DNA of 64,000 bases from Chloroflexia bacterium (GTDB taxonomy: Bacteria; Chloroflexota; Chloroflexia; DTKN01), in contig JAFGKG010000219.1 in NCBI GenBank assembly GCA_016928715.1, positions 1 through 64,000 on the forward strand. The letters run 5' to 3'. The position numbers and the translations under genes were made by a program. Below, piece by piece: positions 26,246 through 36,564 of the stretch. The notes beneath the pieces were generated by a model that worked only from the letters and a program-made list of their open reading frames with translations, was not told the origin of the DNA and searched no databases. Numbering within the stretch: the stretch's first letter is position 1; each line of letters starts with the position of its first letter.

Positions 26246-27334
26246 CTACTCCACCACGCTCAACCTGTCATTGGGCTCGTAGTGCACGCCGGCCCGGGCG
26301 CAGGGCGCGCCGTCCACCTCGACAATGTCGGCGTAATAGGCCAGCCGGCCCCGCAGCAGGGAACGGCCCACCGCGTAGGCGTCCACCGGCACACCGGCCT
26401 GCTCAAAGGCGCGGATGCGCTTGGGCGAAAAATCGCCGGCCACCACGATGCGGATAAAGGCAAAGCCGGCCTCGTCCAAGGCCTGCCGGACATTGCGCAC
26501 CAACTGCGGGTTCACACCCGTGGGCTTGAATTGGCCCATCTGCTCCAACAGCGAACGGTCCACCATGGTCTCGTCCGTGCCCAGGCGCACTCCCCACAAC
26601 CGCCGCTCCATGCGCCGCGCGACCGCCAGCGCGGCGCCCACGCAGTCGTTGTCAAAGTCCACCGAGACGATCAGGTCGACCTCGGGCTCCAGGTGGGCCT
26701 CGAACTGCAAGGCCGCCCGCACCGTGTCCCCCCCGTAGCAGGCGATCAGCGAGGCCGGCACCGTGGCCAGACCCGGCCGGCCCCACCAGGCCCCCTGAGC
26801 GTCCGTGCCCACCCCCAGCGCGCCGCTGATGTAGGCGGCGTAGCCGTCGCCGGTCTGGACCAGGTGGTGGTCGAAACGGGCGGGGAAAAAGAGCACCGGC
26901 TTGCCCCCCGCCGCCTCCACTACCGCCGCCGTGTTCGTGGCCACCCGCGTCCGCCGGGCCAGCACGCCCAGAAAATCCGTCTCTAGCTGGGCGAACAGGG
27001 CATAGTCCCCCTCGATGGTCATGACCGGCTCGTAGGGCGTGGCCCGCTCGCCGTCGTAGAGGCTCTGCACCCGCAACTGCTCCCAGCCCTCGACCCAGTC
27101 GCCCCCCTCCCCAGGATGCCCGCTGCATAACTTGAGGATGGCGATGGCCTCGTCCGTCCCGCCGACAACCACGGCCTGCCGCTGGTACACCACCATCAGC
27201 ACCCGCGGGTGCCTGTCCTCCCGCAGCAGGACCTGCTGGGCCCGCGAGAGGTCCTGGTCCGCATAGTAGCCCACCCGCATCTTTTCCACGGGCAGGTTCA
27301 AAATGGCCGGGTCCAAGCGTTTCCGCAGCAACAT
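26246..27334 (-). CDS. Nicotinate phosphoribosyltransferase family protein
   Basis: LRKRLDPAILNLPVEKMRVGYYADQDL..., VDFDNDCVGAALAVARR, LGVRLGTDETM, family-typical C-terminus. An alternative start at 27373 is possible. Confidence 0.8.
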   Translation of the reverse strand: MLLRKRLDPAILNLPVEKMRVGYYADQDLSRAQQVLLREDRHPRVLMVVYQRQAVVVGGTDEAIAILKLCSGHPGEGGDWVEGWEQLRVQSLYDGERATPYEPVMTIEGDYALFAQLETDFLGVLARRTRVATNTAAVVEAAGGKPVLFFPARFDHHLVQTGDGYAAYISGALGVGTDAQGAWWGRPGLATVPASLIACYGGDTVRAALQFEAHLEPEVDLIVSVDFDNDCVGAALAVARRMERRLWGVRLGTDETMVDRSLLEQMGQFKPTGVNPQLVRNVRQALDEAGFAFIRIVVAGDFSPKRIRAFEQAGVPVDAYAVGRSLLRGRLAYYADIVEVDGAPCARAGVHYEPNDRLSVVE

Positions 27335-27396
27335 GCTCCACCTCTTTTTTTCAGCTAGGGCCGTCACTCCCATGATTCCCGGCCCGGTGGGGGAAG

Positions 27397-27480
27397 GTGG
27401 GCAAGGAGGGATTCGAACCCTCACGCCTGGCGGCATATGCTCCTAAGGCATACGTGTCTGCCGTTCCACCACTTGCCCAC
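27397..27480 (-). tRNA. tRNA-Leu (anticodon UAG)
   Basis: Reverse complement GTGGGCA...anticodon arm TATGC-CTTAGGA-GCATA...GGTTCGAATCC...TGCCCAC; 84 nt with a variable arm, class II tRNA. Confidence 0.93.
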
Positions 27481-27525
27481 GGATTTATGATAACACAACT
27501 TGCAGGCCGGTGCAACTGCCGGCGT

Positions 27526-27554
27526 TTGCGCGTCCGGGGGGGTTGTAGTACAAT
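27526..27554 (+). promoter_or_regulatory. Sigma70-type promoter (TTGCGC-17-TACAAT) for the glcF-like gene
   Basis: -35 at 27526-27531, -10 at 27549-27554. Confidence 0.55.
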
Positions 27555-27626
27555 GCGGACACAGGGTCCGAGCAGCGCTGCTGCCTGTTCAAGTGGCCGG
27601 CGAGGCCGCCGACCAGAGGATAAAAG

Positions 27627-28955
27627 ATGTCAGAGAAGGAAATCCAGAGCAAACCATTTCCCCAGGGGGCGCTCCCTGACGAGGCCCAGATCCAGTCCTG
27701 CATCCGCTGCGGGCTCTGCTCCGCCGTCTGCCCCATCTACCAGGAGACGCGCATGGAAACCGACGCGCCGCGCGGCCGCATCGCCCTGGTGCGGGCAGTC
27801 CTGGAGGGCCGGCTGGAGCCCAGCCCGCGCTTTAAAAAGATCGTCTACCAATGCCTGGCCTGCCAGGCCTGCGTCGATATCTGCCCGGCCGGCGTGCGCA
27901 CGGACCAACTGATGATGGCCGCCCGCGCCTACCTCCTTGAATTGGAGGGCCGCCACTGGTTCCGCAACATGCTCTTTGGCTGGCTCCTGCCCAAACCGGC
28001 CCGCCTAGAAAAGGCCACCATGCCCCTGCGCTGCTACGAACGGCTGGGCCTGCGCCGCCTGGTCGACCGCGCCGGCCTGGATCGGCTGCTGCCCCGGCGC
28101 CTGCGCGAGATGTCCTGGCTGCTGCCCCCCATCCCCCGCCGGCCCCTGCGCCCCCAGTTGGAGCGGGTGACCCCCGCCTATAACGGTTCGGCCGGCCAGG
28201 AGCCCCGCTGCCGGATTGGCTATTTCCTGGGCTGCGCCCAGGACGTCATGTTCGCCTCGGCCAGCGCGGCCACAGTGCGCGTCCTGACCCGCAATGGCTG
28301 CGAGGTCTATACGCCCGCGGTGACCTGCTGCGGTATGCCCCATCTGGGCTACGGCGAACTGGAGCGGGCCAAGGACCTGGCCCGCCAGAACATCGACGCC
28401 TTTACCGGCCAGGACCTGCAGGCCGTCATTACAGACTGCGCCTCCTGCGCCTCCACCCTGCACGAGTACGGCGAACTGCTGGCCGACGACCCCGCCTACG
28501 CCGAAAAGGCCCGTGCCTTTTCGGAGCGGGTGCGCGATATCAGCCAATTCCTCGACGAGATCGGCATCGAGCCGCCCCAGGGCCGGCTGGACGTGCGCGT
28601 CACCTATCACGATCCCTGCCACCTGGTGCGCGGAATGGGTGTCTCGGCCGCGCCGCGCCGGCTGCTGCAGTCCATCCCCGGCCTCGAACTGGTCGAGATG
28701 GAGGAGGCCAATTGGTGCTGCGGCAACGCCGGCAGCCACGCCATCACCGAGACGGAGGAATCGGGCCGCCTGCTGGACCGCAAGATGGCCCACGTGGCCG
28801 ACACCGATGCCCAACTCGTCGCCAGCGGCTGCCCCGGCTGCCAACTGCAGCTCTGGCGCGGCGTGCGCCGCTGGAACCTGCCCATGCAGGTGGTCCACCC
28901 CATCGAACTGCTCGACCAGGCCTACCGCAACGGAGAAAAGACAAACAAGCGCTGA
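27627..28955 (+). CDS. Glycolate oxidase iron-sulfur subunit-like protein (GlcF family)
   Basis: CIRCGLCSAVCPIY, CLACQACVDICPAG, CCG motifs TCCGMPHLGY and WCCGNAGSHA. Confidence 0.88.
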   Translation: MSEKEIQSKPFPQGALPDEAQIQSCIRCGLCSAVCPIYQETRMETDAPRGRIALVRAVLEGRLEPSPRFKKIVYQCLACQACVDICPAGVRTDQLMMAARAYLLELEGRHWFRNMLFGWLLPKPARLEKATMPLRCYERLGLRRLVDRAGLDRLLPRRLREMSWLLPPIPRRPLRPQLERVTPAYNGSAGQEPRCRIGYFLGCAQDVMFASASAATVRVLTRNGCEVYTPAVTCCGMPHLGYGELERAKDLARQNIDAFTGQDLQAVITDCASCASTLHEYGELLADDPAYAEKARAFSERVRDISQFLDEIGIEPPQGRLDVRVTYHDPCHLVRGMGVSAAPRRLLQSIPGLELVEMEEANWCCGNAGSHAITETEESGRLLDRKMAHVADTDAQLVASGCPGCQLQLWRGVRRWNLPMQVVHPIELLDQAYRNGEKTNKR

Positions 28956-28976
28956 TCGCAGCCAAAGGAGAGAGCT

Positions 28977-30074
28977 ATGGCGGAAAAGATTCGGGTGGCC
29001 ATCATTGGCGTGGGCAACTGCGCCTCGTCCCTGGTGCAGGGGGTGCAGTATTACCGCGAGGCCAAGACCGGCGATGTCGTCCCCGGCCTGATGCACGCCG
29101 TGTTGGGGGGATACCACGTCCGGGACATCGAGTTCTCGGCCGCCTTTGACATCGACAAGAACAAGGTGGGCCTGGACCTGTCCCAGGCTATCTTTAGCCC
29201 GCCCAATAACACCCGCCGCTTTGCCAAGGTCCCCAAGCTGAACGTCCCCGTCCACCGGGGCATGACCCACGATGGGCTGGGCAAGTACCTTTCGCAGATC
29301 ATCGAAAAGGCCCCCGGCCCCACCGACGACATTGTGGGCATCCTGCGCGACAGCGGCACCGACGTGGTGGTCAATTTCCTGCCCGTCGGCTCCGAGATGG
29401 CCACCAAGTGGTACGTGGAACAGATCCTGGACGCCGACTGCGGTTTCGTCAACTGCGTGCCCGTCTTTATCGCCTCCCAACCCTACTGGCAGTGCCGCTT
29501 TGCCAAGCGCGACCTGCCCCTCATCGGCGACGACATCAAGTCCCAGGTGGGCGCGACCATCGTCCACCGCGTCCTGACCCACCTCTTTCGCCTGCGCGGG
29601 GTGCACCTGGACCGCACCTACCAGCTCAACTTTGGCGGCAATACCGACTTTCTCAACATGCTGGAACGGGAGCGCCTCGAATCCAAAAAGATATCCAAAA
29701 CCGGCGCCGTGACCAGCCAACTCGACTACCCCCTGGCGGAGAAGGACGTCCACGTCGGGCCCAGCGATTACGTGCCCTGGCTGGAGGACCGCAAGTGGTG
29801 CCACATCCGCATGGAGGGCGAGGCCTTTGGCGGCAGCCCGCTGAACCTGGAACTCAAGCTGGAGGTCTGGGACAGCCCCAACTCGGCCGGCGTGGTCATT
29901 GACGCCATCCGCTGCTGCCGGCTGGCCCTGGACCGCGGCCTCAAGGGCGCCATCCTGGCCCCCTCGGCCTATTTTATGAAGACCCCACCCGTGCAGTTGT
30001 CCGACGACGAGGCCTATCACCGCACCGAGGCCTACATCGCCGGGGACGAAGAGGCGGCGCTGACGGGCGAGTAG
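28977..30074 (+). CDS. ino1: Inositol-3-phosphate synthase
   Basis: [51 protein letters not shown], family-typical C-terminus. Confidence 0.93.
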   Translation: MAEKIRVAIIGVGNCASSLVQGVQYYREAKTGDVVPGLMHAVLGGYHVRDIEFSAAFDIDKNKVGLDLSQAIFSPPNNTRRFAKVPKLNVPVHRGMTHDGLGKYLSQIIEKAPGPTDDIVGILRDSGTDVVVNFLPVGSEMATKWYVEQILDADCGFVNCVPVFIASQPYWQCRFAKRDLPLIGDDIKSQVGATIVHRVLTHLFRLRGVHLDRTYQLNFGGNTDFLNMLERERLESKKISKTGAVTSQLDYPLAEKDVHVGPSDYVPWLEDRKWCHIRMEGEAFGGSPLNLELKLEVWDSPNSAGVVIDAIRCCRLALDRGLKGAILAPSAYFMKTPPVQLSDDEAYHRTEAYIAGDEEAALTGE

Positions 30075-30079
30075 CGCCA

Positions 30080-30214
30080 CTGAGCGGCGAACACGAGCAG
30101 TCCCAACACGAGCACTTGATCTCGACCGAGTGGGGCTATGCCTGGGCCCACTACCAGGCACCCGACGGCTGGAAGCGCAAATATTGGAAACGTGTACCAG
30201 AGAGAAAAGAATGA
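30080..30214 (+). CDS. Putative microprotein (up to 44 aa, non-ATG start) ...EHLISTEWGYAWAHYQAPDGWKRKYWKRVPERKE*
   Basis: Open frame from CTG 30080 (or TTG 30116) to TGA 30212-30214, with ATGA overlap to the next start at 30211. Aromatic- and Lys/Arg-rich; absent from the ORF track. Confidence 0.45.
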   Translation: MSGEHEQSQHEHLISTEWGYAWAHYQAPDGWKRKYWKRVPERKE

Positions 30215-32460
30215 GGTCGCGCCAACCCAAAAAACAAACCAGCGCCCTCCTGCTGTTGCTGGGGATCCTGCTCTGCGCCTGCGGGCCGGCCCTGACCTCC
30301 CCCGCGGCCTCCTCGCCGCCGGCAGTGGCCACGACCTCGCTGCCGTCTACCCAGGTCCCGCCGGCGACTGCAGTCCCCTTGGCCACGCCCGCGCCGCCCA
30401 CAGCGACGCCCATTCCCACGGAGCGGCCCACCCCCACCCCGCCGCTGCCGCCCCCGCCGGCCCTGGGCCTCAGCCGCCTGTGGGCCTGGACGGCCGACGA
30501 CATTATCAACGACTTTTTGCCGCGCGACCTGGACGGGGACGGCCTTCCCGAGATCGTCGTCGCCTCCTACGACCGGCGGGTCTATGTCGTGGACGCCTGG
30601 GGACAGACCTGGTGGTCCTGGGACACTGGCGCTTCGGTGTTCAGCCTGGAGTTGGCCGATCTGGACGGCGACGGCCGGGACGAGATCCTGGCCGGCACCG
30701 AGGCCGGCGAGCTGCTGGCCCTGGATGCCGGCGGGGGCCTGCTCTGGCAGGTACCCCTGGCCGGCCGCGTCACCGCCATCGCCGCGGTCGACCTGGAGGG
30801 CGACGACCGCCCCGAGATCCTGGCCGGCGCCCGCCCGGCCGGCGCCTGGGCCCTGCGGGGGGACGGCAGCGTGCTCTGGCAGCAGCAGACCACCGGCGCC
30901 CCCACCGCCTTTGCCAGCTTTGCCAGCGGCCACAACCAGCTCATCGTGCTCAGCACCGAGGCCGGGGCCGTGCAGGCGCTGGACGCCGCCGGCGTCCCCT
31001 CCTGGCGCTGGGAGGACGCCGGCTATATCCGCGGTATGGCGGCCTTGGAGGGCGGCGTGCTCGCCGGGGGCCGCGACGGCCTGCTGCGCCGCTTTGGCTT
31101 TGGCGGCGACCTGGCCGCCGAGATCGACCTGGACAGTCCCATCCCCATCGTCCTCCCGGTCGAACTGTACGGGGACGCCCAGCCTGAGATTCTGGTCGGG
31201 ACCCGGAAACGCCTGATCGCGCTAGAGTCCAACCCCTCCGAGGAGCGGGCACACCGCCACTGGGACGTCTTTGTCGAGGGCGGCGTCTGGTCGCTGGCCC
31301 TGGCCGACCTGGAGGGGGACGGCCAGCCCGAGATCGCCGCCGGCACCGACACCGGCCAGATACTGATCGTCGAGTCCCACGGCATGCCGCGCGGCTATAC
31401 CTGGGTGCCCTTTCGCGTGCACGGCCTGTGGGCGGCCGACCTGGACGGCGACGGCCAGGACGAGCTGCTGGCGCGGGCCAGTAACCACCTCTACGCCTTT
31501 GTGGGCAATTCCCGGGGCGAGGTCGGCGAGCCGCAGCCGCTGGTCCGCACCCTGGAGCGCTGGCCGGAGGAGACCGTCCTGCTGCAGCCGGCCGAGGACG
31601 AGATCGTCCTGGCCGCCGTGGGCGATATCATGATCGGGCGGGCCGTGGAGCCGCGCATGCTGATGTACGGGGCCCTCTTTCCCTTTGAAGCCCTGCTGCC
31701 CCTGCTGCAGGGGGCCGACCTGACCACCGGCAACCTGGAGGGCGTGCTGGCCTTTTATGGCGAGCCCCTGCAGAAATCCTACACCTTTCGCGGGCACCCC
31801 GGCCTGGCCACGGGCCTGCAGCAGGCCGGCTTTGACCTGCTAAACCTGGCCAACAACCACGCCAGGGACTTTGGCCAAGAGGGCCTGGACGAGACCATAG
31901 CCACCCTGGAGGAGGCTGGCATCGCCGCGGTGGGGGCCGGGCCGGCCGCCTACGAGCCGGTTTTCATCGAGGTCAAGGGCATTCGCCTGGCCTTCCTGGG
32001 CCGCACCGCCGCGATCGGCCCCCAGGAGGGCGTGGCCTGGACCGAAGCGGAGGAACTGCGCCAGGCGGTGATTGCGGCCCAGCAGCAGGCCGACCTGGTC
32101 ATCGTACACCTGCACGCGGGCTACGAATACTGGACGACTTACGAGGCCACCCAGCAGCAGTTGGCCCAGGCCGCCGCTGCCGGCGGGGCGGCCCTGGTCA
32201 TCGGCCACCACCCCCACGCCCTCCAGGAGGTGGAGTGGATCAGGGAAACGCTGGTGGCCTACAGCCTGGGCGATTTCGTCTTTGACATTGACGACCACAA
32301 CGTCGCCCGCGACGCGGTAGTGCTGCGGGTGCTGCTCTCCCGCCAGGGCGTCCAGGGCGTGGAGTGGATCCGGGCCCGCATCATCAATGATGTGCAGCCA
32401 CGGCCGATGGTCGACGAGGAGGGTGGCCCCTGGGTCGAGGTGCTGTTCGGGGAGCCATGA
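30211..32460 (+). CDS. Lipoprotein: FG-GAP/PQQ-like beta-propeller fused to CapA-type (PGA_cap) phosphoesterase domain
   Basis: Lipobox LLCAC; repeated DLDGDGxxEI motifs; VGDIMIGRAVEPRM...TTGNLEGVLAFYG...NLANNHARDFG...HLHAGYEYW...IGHHPHALQEVE. Confidence 0.88.
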   Translation: MRSRQPKKQTSALLLLLGILLCACGPALTSPAASSPPAVATTSLPSTQVPPATAVPLATPAPPTATPIPTERPTPTPPLPPPPALGLSRLWAWTADDIINDFLPRDLDGDGLPEIVVASYDRRVYVVDAWGQTWWSWDTGASVFSLELADLDGDGRDEILAGTEAGELLALDAGGGLLWQVPLAGRVTAIAAVDLEGDDRPEILAGARPAGAWALRGDGSVLWQQQTTGAPTAFASFASGHNQLIVLSTEAGAVQALDAAGVPSWRWEDAGYIRGMAALEGGVLAGGRDGLLRRFGFGGDLAAEIDLDSPIPIVLPVELYGDAQPEILVGTRKRLIALESNPSEERAHRHWDVFVEGGVWSLALADLEGDGQPEIAAGTDTGQILIVESHGMPRGYTWVPFRVHGLWAADLDGDGQDELLARASNHLYAFVGNSRGEVGEPQPLVRTLERWPEETVLLQPAEDEIVLAAVGDIMIGRAVEPRMLMYGALFPFEALLPLLQGADLTTGNLEGVLAFYGEPLQKSYTFRGHPGLATGLQQAGFDLLNLANNHARDFGQEGLDETIATLEEAGIAAVGAGPAAYEPVFIEVKGIRLAFLGRTAAIGPQEGVAWTEAEELRQAVIAAQQQADLVIVHLHAGYEYWTTYEATQQQLAQAAAAGGAALVIGHHPHALQEVEWIRETLVAYSLGDFVFDIDDHNVARDAVVLRVLLSRQGVQGVEWIRARIINDVQPRPMVDEEGGPWVEVLFGEP

Positions 32461-33242
32461 CGATAAAACGTCTGATCGTCAACGCCGACGACTATGGTTA
32501 CACGCCCGGCGTCTCGGCGGGCATCCGCCGGGCGCACCTGGAGGGCATCGTCAGCAGCACCACGGCCATGATGACAATGCCGCCGGCCGCGGCGGAACTG
32601 CGCCTGGCCCGGGAGCAATGCCCCCATCTGGGTATCGGCGTGCATCTGACGGTGACCAAGGGGCACTGCCTGCGGCCGGCCGGGTCCATCCCCTCCCTGG
32701 TGCCGGCCTCGGGACAGTTTCCGGGGGTGCGGGAACTGTCGGCACTGCTGGAGCGGGCCGCGCCCGGGGAACTGCGGGACGAGTGGCGCGCCCAGATCGA
32801 GGCCCTGCTGGCCCTGGGCATCCAGCCGGATCACCTGGACAGCCACCACCACGCATTTTACTGCCACGAAAAGGCCCTGCTGGTGACACTGGACCTGGCC
32901 GAGGAGTACGCCCTCCCCCTGCGCACCCCCCCGCCGCCCCTGGCCGGCCGCGATTTCGTCCAAAGGCTGCTGCAGCAGCGACAGCCTCCCCGTCCCGACC
33001 GCACCCTCTTTTCCTTCTACAAGCAGCGGGCCACCCTGGATCACCTGCGACAGCTCATCAGTTCGCTCCCCCCGGGGACGAGCGAGTTGATGTGCCACCC
33101 GGCCTATGCTGACGACGCGCTGTACGCCCTCAGCAGCTACCACGACCTGCGCGAACAGGAATTGGCCGTGCTGGCCGACCCGACCCTGCCCGCGCTATTG
33201 GAACAATGCGGGGTGGAACTGGGGCGGTTTCCCGAACTTTAG
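32457..33242 (+). CDS. ChbG/HpnK-type carbohydrate deacetylase (YdjC family)
   Basis: LIVNADDYGYTPGVSAGIRRAH, GIGVHLTVTKG, PDHLDSHHHAF, ELMCHPAY. Confidence 0.9.
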   Translation: MTIKRLIVNADDYGYTPGVSAGIRRAHLEGIVSSTTAMMTMPPAAAELRLAREQCPHLGIGVHLTVTKGHCLRPAGSIPSLVPASGQFPGVRELSALLERAAPGELRDEWRAQIEALLALGIQPDHLDSHHHAFYCHEKALLVTLDLAEEYALPLRTPPPPLAGRDFVQRLLQQRQPPRPDRTLFSFYKQRATLDHLRQLISSLPPGTSELMCHPAYADDALYALSSYHDLREQELAVLADPTLPALLEQCGVELGRFPEL

Positions 33243-33487
33243 CCATCCCCCTCGGCCCAACGTCCCAGCCAAACCAGCAGCAGCCAGAGCAGCGATCCCA
33301 GAGCCAGCGGGCCCAGGATACAGGCCAGCCCGCCCAAGACCCCGCCCCAGCCATAATTCCAAAAGATCAACCCGCCCCCCACGACCAGCAGCAGCAGGAT
33401 AAAGCCAAACAGCAGCCAGCGCTCGGTCTGCTGCCGGTGGGCGCGCAGGTCTCGCGGGGGGCGCTCATCGAGCGGCATGGGTTCCAC
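33239..33487 (-). CDS. Small two-TM hypothetical membrane protein
   Basis: 82 aa with two hydrophobic stretches; overlaps ogt by 23 nt in a same-strand arrangement. Confidence 0.6.
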   Translation of the reverse strand: MEPMPLDERPPRDLRAHRQQTERWLLFGFILLLLVVGGGLIFWNYGWGGVLGGLACILGPLALGSLLWLLLVWLGRWAEGDG

Positions 33488-34004
33488 CCGAAGGGGGTGG
33501 CCCGACCTCGCCGCCGCCCTCCAACCGGAGCAGTGCCCGCTTCAGAGGCAGGCCGCCGCCATACCCCCCCAAAGAGCCATCGCTGCGCACGACCCGGTGG
33601 CAGGGAATGATAATGGGCAGGGGATTGGCCCCGTTGGCCGCCCCCACCGCCCGCACCGCCCGCGGTCGGCCGATCGCGTCGGCCACCTGGGCGTAACTGC
33701 GCGTCTGTCCATAGGGAATCTCCAGCAGGGCCTGCCACACCTGGAGTTGAAAGGGGGTGCCCCGCAGATCCAGCGGCAGGTCAAAGGAGCGGCGTTCCCG
33801 GGCCACGTACTGCTCCAGTTGGGCCGCGGCCTCCCGGAGCAGATCGCCCCCCTCGATCGGCGTGTGGCTGGAAAGATGCCGCCCCATCCAGGAGGCCACG
33901 GGGCCGCCTGCGGGCAGAGCCAGCAGGCAGAGGCCCTCCGGGGTGGCGAAAAGGCGCAGTGTGCCCCAGGGAGAGGGAAAACGCTTCCAGTACAGGTAGG
34001 GCAT
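33465..34004 (-). CDS. ogt: Methylated-DNA--[protein]-cysteine S-methyltransferase
   Basis: IIIPCHRVVRSDGSLGGYGGGLPLKRALLRLEG. Confidence 0.92.
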   Translation of the reverse strand: MPYLYWKRFPSPWGTLRLFATPEGLCLLALPAGGPVASWMGRHLSSHTPIEGGDLLREAAAQLEQYVARERRSFDLPLDLRGTPFQLQVWQALLEIPYGQTRSYAQVADAIGRPRAVRAVGAANGANPLPIIIPCHRVVRSDGSLGGYGGGLPLKRALLRLEGGGEVGPPPSGGTHAAR

Positions 34005-34081
34005 GGGCTTTTTCCTTTCCAATCGGCGATCCAGTACGGACCCCGTTCTCTGGCCCTGATCCTTTCTGCGGCCGGCAGGGC

Positions 34082-34109
34082 AAAAAACGCCGCCGGTATC
34101 AGCGGCGGC
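34082..34109 (-). terminator. Intrinsic terminator (7-bp GCCGCCG stem, then T-run on the minus strand)
   Basis: Plus-strand aaaaaac-gccgccg-gtatcag-cggcggc. Confidence 0.7.
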
Positions 34110-34144
34110 ATTCGCTAAAAGATCACTTGAAAGCGGACCGGGAG

Positions 34145-34363
34145 CTACTTTTTGCCCAGCCCTCCCAATAGACCCTCCAGGCTTTGGCCCAGATCCCCGG
34201 CCTGCTCGAGCAAATCATCGCTACCCAACAGGGTTTCCAGGTGCCCAGAGATAGAAGATGGCAATTTCTCTTTCACAAAATTGATCACCATGTCCACCGC
34301 CTGCTGGGCGTCCTCCTCGGACAGGTTGAGTTTCTGCGAGATCATTTTGACCAATTCGTCCAT
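34145..34363 (-). CDS. Small DUF2267-like helical protein
   Basis: MDELVKMISQKLNLSEEDAQQAVDMVINFVKEKLP. Confidence 0.6.
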   Translation of the reverse strand: MDELVKMISQKLNLSEEDAQQAVDMVINFVKEKLPSSISGHLETLLGSDDLLEQAGDLGQSLEGLLGGLGKK

Positions 34364-34550
34364 GTGGGCGCTCCTTTTGCTCACCGCGATTCCCCGGATG
34401 AGCAGCACTCATCCTAACCCGGCAGAGCCGGACCCAAAAAGGGAAGAAATCCCAAGTCCATTCCCTTTGTGGTTGAAATCCTTGTTTTTTTGTGCCAGAA
34501 TTTCGGTGGTAAGGTACTAAAAGCCCGCTTGTAATGGGGCAGGCCCGGAT

Positions 34551-34979
34551 TCAGTACGAGACCACCCGGGGCAGCTCTTTGGCCTGTTCCACCCAACCCG
34601 CCACCTTTTTGAGGCTGGGGGTCTGCCGGACCAGCTTTTTCTCCGCGTTCACCTCGAGCATTTTCTGCAGCAGGTTCTGCGGATTGCGCTGGGCCAGCTC
34701 AATTACAGTATCGACCCCGGACTGCTCCAGCAGGTCCGCGTATTCCTCCCCGACGCCCGAGATCCGCATGAGATCGGCCTGGTTGACCCAACCGAGGATC
34801 TTTTTTTCCGCAAGGCCCGTCTGGGCTGCCAATTCTTGACGGCCGTTGGGTGTGGCCCCCTTTTGGAGCAGGTCCTCTACACTGCAAAGACCTGCGCCCT
34901 CTAGTTTCTCGGCAAAAGCCGGACCGATGCCCTCAATCGTCTGTAGTTTAGCCATTTGGAACCCCCCAATCTTGCTCAT
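34551..34979 (-). CDS. DUF4332 helix-hairpin-helix protein
   Basis: LQTIEGIGPAFAEKLEGAGL and LMRISGVGEEYADLLEQSGV HhH motifs. Start may be MAKLQT. Confidence 0.85.
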   Translation of the reverse strand: MSKIGGFQMAKLQTIEGIGPAFAEKLEGAGLCSVEDLLQKGATPNGRQELAAQTGLAEKKILGWVNQADLMRISGVGEEYADLLEQSGVDTVIELAQRNPQNLLQKMLEVNAEKKLVRQTPSLKKVAGWVEQAKELPRVVSY

Positions 34980-35123
34980 GTCGGTGCTCTATACGTGGAG
35001 CAAGCCACGACCCTATTCAAAAAACTGCTTTGTGGTCAGGCAAGTAACGAAACTCACCTGACATGTTACGAGGCGGCCTTGAAAATCACTCCCCACAAGA
35101 GGCCCACCCTCTGGCTAGGATTC

Positions 35124-35152
35124 ATTATAGCACTTTTTTACGTTCAGGGCAA
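35124..35152 (-). promoter_or_regulatory. Sigma70-type promoter (TTGCCC-17-TATAAT) for the DUF4332 gene
   Basis: -35 at 35147-35152 and -10 at 35124-35129 on the minus strand; divergent from the TGTGGTATAAT at 35162-35172. Confidence 0.55.
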
Positions 35153-35161
35153 GCCCTCATT

Positions 35162-35172
35162 TGTGGTATAAT
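35162..35172 (+). promoter_or_regulatory. Extended -10 promoter element TGTGGTATAAT for trmFO
   Basis: Consensus TATAAT with upstream TG. Confidence 0.5.
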
Positions 35173-35211
35173 GAACACATCATTGGAGCCGAACAGATTT
35201 GAGGCAAAATC

Positions 35212-36564
35212 GTGGACAAGCCAAGTGAAGAGCAACTCGACGTGATCGGTGGGGGGCTGGCCGGCAGCGAGGCGGCCTGGCAGGCGGCCGAGCGCGGCCT
35301 GCAGGTGCGCCTTTACGAAATGCGCCCCCGGCAGATGACGCCGGCGCACCAAAGCGAGTACCTGGCCGAATTGGTCTGCAGCAATTCGCTGGGCGCCCGG
35401 CAGTTGGACCGGGCCCTGGGACTGCTCAAACAAGAACTGCGCCGGCTGGGTTCAATGCTGCTGGAATGCGCCCAAGAGACCGCCCTGCCGGCCGGCGGCG
35501 CCCTGGCCGTAGGGCGGACGGCCTTTGCCCGGGCCGTGACCGCCCGCATCCAGGCCCACCCGCGCATCACGGTGGTGCGGGAAGAGATCGACAGGCTGCC
35601 CGGCGGGCCGGCCATCGTCGCCACCGGACCCCTGACCTCGCCGGCCCTGGCCCAGGAGATCGCCTCTTGGGCCGGCCAGGAGCACCTGTACTTTTACGAC
35701 GCCATGGCCCCCATCGTGACCGCCGAGTCGGTCGACATGGAGGTAGCCTTTCGCGCCTCCCGCTACGGCCGCGGCGGGGACGACTATATCAACTGTCCCC
35801 TGGACGAACAAGCCTACGACCGCTTTGTGCAGGCCCTGCTCTCGGCCGAGACGGCCCCACGCCGCGAGTTTGAGGACCCCTGTTTCTTTGAGGCCTGCCT
35901 GCCCGTGGAAGAGATCGCCCGGCGTGGTCCCCAATCGCTGGCCTACGGGCCGCTGCGGCCGGTCGGACTGACGGACCCCCGCACCGGCCGGCGGCCCTAT
36001 GCGGTGGTGCAACTGCGCCAGGACGACCTGGCCGGCCGGCTCTACAACCTGGTCGGATTTCAGACCAACCTGCGCTGGCCCGATCAGCGGCGGGTCTTTC
36101 GTCTGATTCCAGGCCTGGAGCAGGCCGAGTTCGTCCGGCTGGGCCAAATGCACCGCAACACCTTTTTGCACAGCCCGGCCCTATTGCAGCCGAGCATGCA
36201 AAGCCGAGCCCGCCAGGATCTCTTTTTTGCCGGGCAGCTCATCGGCAGCGAGGGCTATGTGGGATCGATCGCCACGGGCCTGCTGGCCGGCATCAACGCC
36301 GCGGGGCTGCTGCAGGGCCGCCCCCTCTGCGTTCTGCCCCAGACCACCATGCTGGGGGCGCTGGCGGCTTATCTCAGCGGCGGGGATCCGCGGCGGGAAT
36401 TCCAACCGATGAAGGCCAACTTTGGCCTGCTGCCCCCGCTGGAGCCGCCGGTGCGGGGTAAACGCGAGCGCTATGCCGCCTACGCCAGGCGGGCGCTGGA
36501 GGCGCTGGAGACGTTTCTGCAGCGCGAGCGATCCCAGGAGGCTGAGGATGGCCGCCGAGATTAG
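35212..36564 (+). CDS. trmFO: FADH2/methylenetetrahydrofolate-dependent tRNA (uracil-54-C5)-methyltransferase
   Basis: [29 protein letters not shown]...[22 protein letters not shown] start. Confidence 0.95.
   Translation: MDKPSEEQLDVIGGGLAGSEAAWQAAERGLQVRLYEMRPRQMTPAHQSEYLAELVCSNSLGARQLDRALGLLKQELRRLGSMLLECAQETALPAGGALAVGRTAFARAVTARIQAHPRITVVREEIDRLPGGPAIVATGPLTSPALAQEIASWAGQEHLYFYDAMAPIVTAESVDMEVAFRASRYGRGGDDYINCPLDEQAYDRFVQALLSAETAPRREFEDPCFFEACLPVEEIARRGPQSLAYGPLRPVGLTDPRTGRRPYAVVQLRQDDLAGRLYNLVGFQTNLRWPDQRRVFRLIPGLEQAEFVRLGQMHRNTFLHSPALLQPSMQSRARQDLFFAGQLIGSEGYVGSIATGLLAGINAAGLLQGRPLCVLPQTTMLGALAAYLSGGDPRREFQPMKANFGLLPPLEPPVRGKRERYAAYARRALEALETFLQRERSQEAEDGRRD

Noticed and set aside
28005-30509. 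834-aa minus-strand ORF
   Set aside because: Antisense to the glcF-like and ino1 genes; low-complexity composition typical of GC-rich antisense frames.
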